A stretch of DNA of 64,000 nt from Paenibacillus abyssi (lineage in GTDB: Bacteria; Bacillota; Bacilli; Paenibacillales; Paenibacillaceae). The stretch is from the NCBI RefSeq assembly GCF_014640295.1, contig NZ_BMGR01000011.1, positions 145,052 to 209,051 of the forward strand. The letters are read 5' to 3'. The notes under the pieces were generated by a model. That model had not been told where the DNA came from and ran no database searches. It worked only from the letters and a program-made list of their open reading frames with translations. Made by a program: the position numbers and the translations under genes. Of the stretch, positions 63,994 through 64,000 are shown piece by piece (the first letter of the stretch is position 1; the number at the start of each line of letters is the position of its first letter).

Positions 63994-64000
63994 ATGGGAC

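Overview
The window looks like a chromosomal segment from a spore-forming member of the Bacillota, most likely Paenibacillus or a close relative. The reasons are strong AGGAGG-type ribosome binding sites, frequent TTG and GTG starts, a GlpP-type glycerol regulon, a YjcZ-type spore micropeptide, MurI/RacE, an ABC-F protein, and an LplB-type sugar ABC locus beside a membrane-bound AraC regulator. I saw no rRNA, tRNA, CRISPR array, prophage or plasmid origin.

Layout. 0-8 kb: an envelope operon (zinc-ribbon/FxLYD protein, trypsin-like protease, rhodanese), an M29 aminopeptidase, small proteins and a secreted protein. 8-17 kb: CopC-like protein, P-loop kinase-like protein, NAD(P)HX repair enzyme, glutamate racemase, branched-chain aminotransferase beside a divergent LysR regulator, and a membrane metallophosphoesterase. 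17-24 kb: an HtrA protease and the glycerol locus glpP-glpD-glpK, with an antitermination leader before glpD. 24-35 kb: NRDE, phosphoesterase, CAP, VOC, M42 peptidase and EamA genes, an ECF sigma/anti-sigma pair with a plausible autoregulatory promoter, and a nicotinamidase-nicotinate phosphoribosyltransferase pair for NAD salvage. 35-49 kb: an IS1182 relic, an OB-fold-like protein, an ABC-F ATPase, oxidoreductases, a second LysR gene divergent from chorismate synthase, a Fur/PerR-type box before a 2-hydroxyacid dehydrogenase, cardiolipin synthase and a SWIM/SNF2 helicase.

49-54 kb is accessory and decayed. It holds a defective IS1595-family element with inverted repeats and an 8-bp target duplication that encloses an apparently intact HIT hydrolase gene, followed by small spore or membrane proteins, a YebC-type regulator, relics of signal peptidase and royal-jelly-like genes, an IS110 fragment and an IS end. 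54-62 kb is a sugar-uptake locus: two permeases, a lipoprotein binding protein, a second membrane-anchored binding-protein paralogue with an apparent one-base frame break, and an AraC-type membrane regulator. No ATPase gene is present, so a shared MsmX-like ATPase is inferred. 62-64 kb carries fragments of a nickel/peptide ABC operon, an aminotransferase relic, a small SET-domain gene and the edge of what may be an IS21-like element.

The recurring theme is housekeeping operons separated by islands of insertion-sequence and gene relics. The most unusual items are the IS1595 element with its passenger gene, the paired binding proteins, and several unlisted micropeptide genes. Family assignments were made by reading motifs, without database searches.
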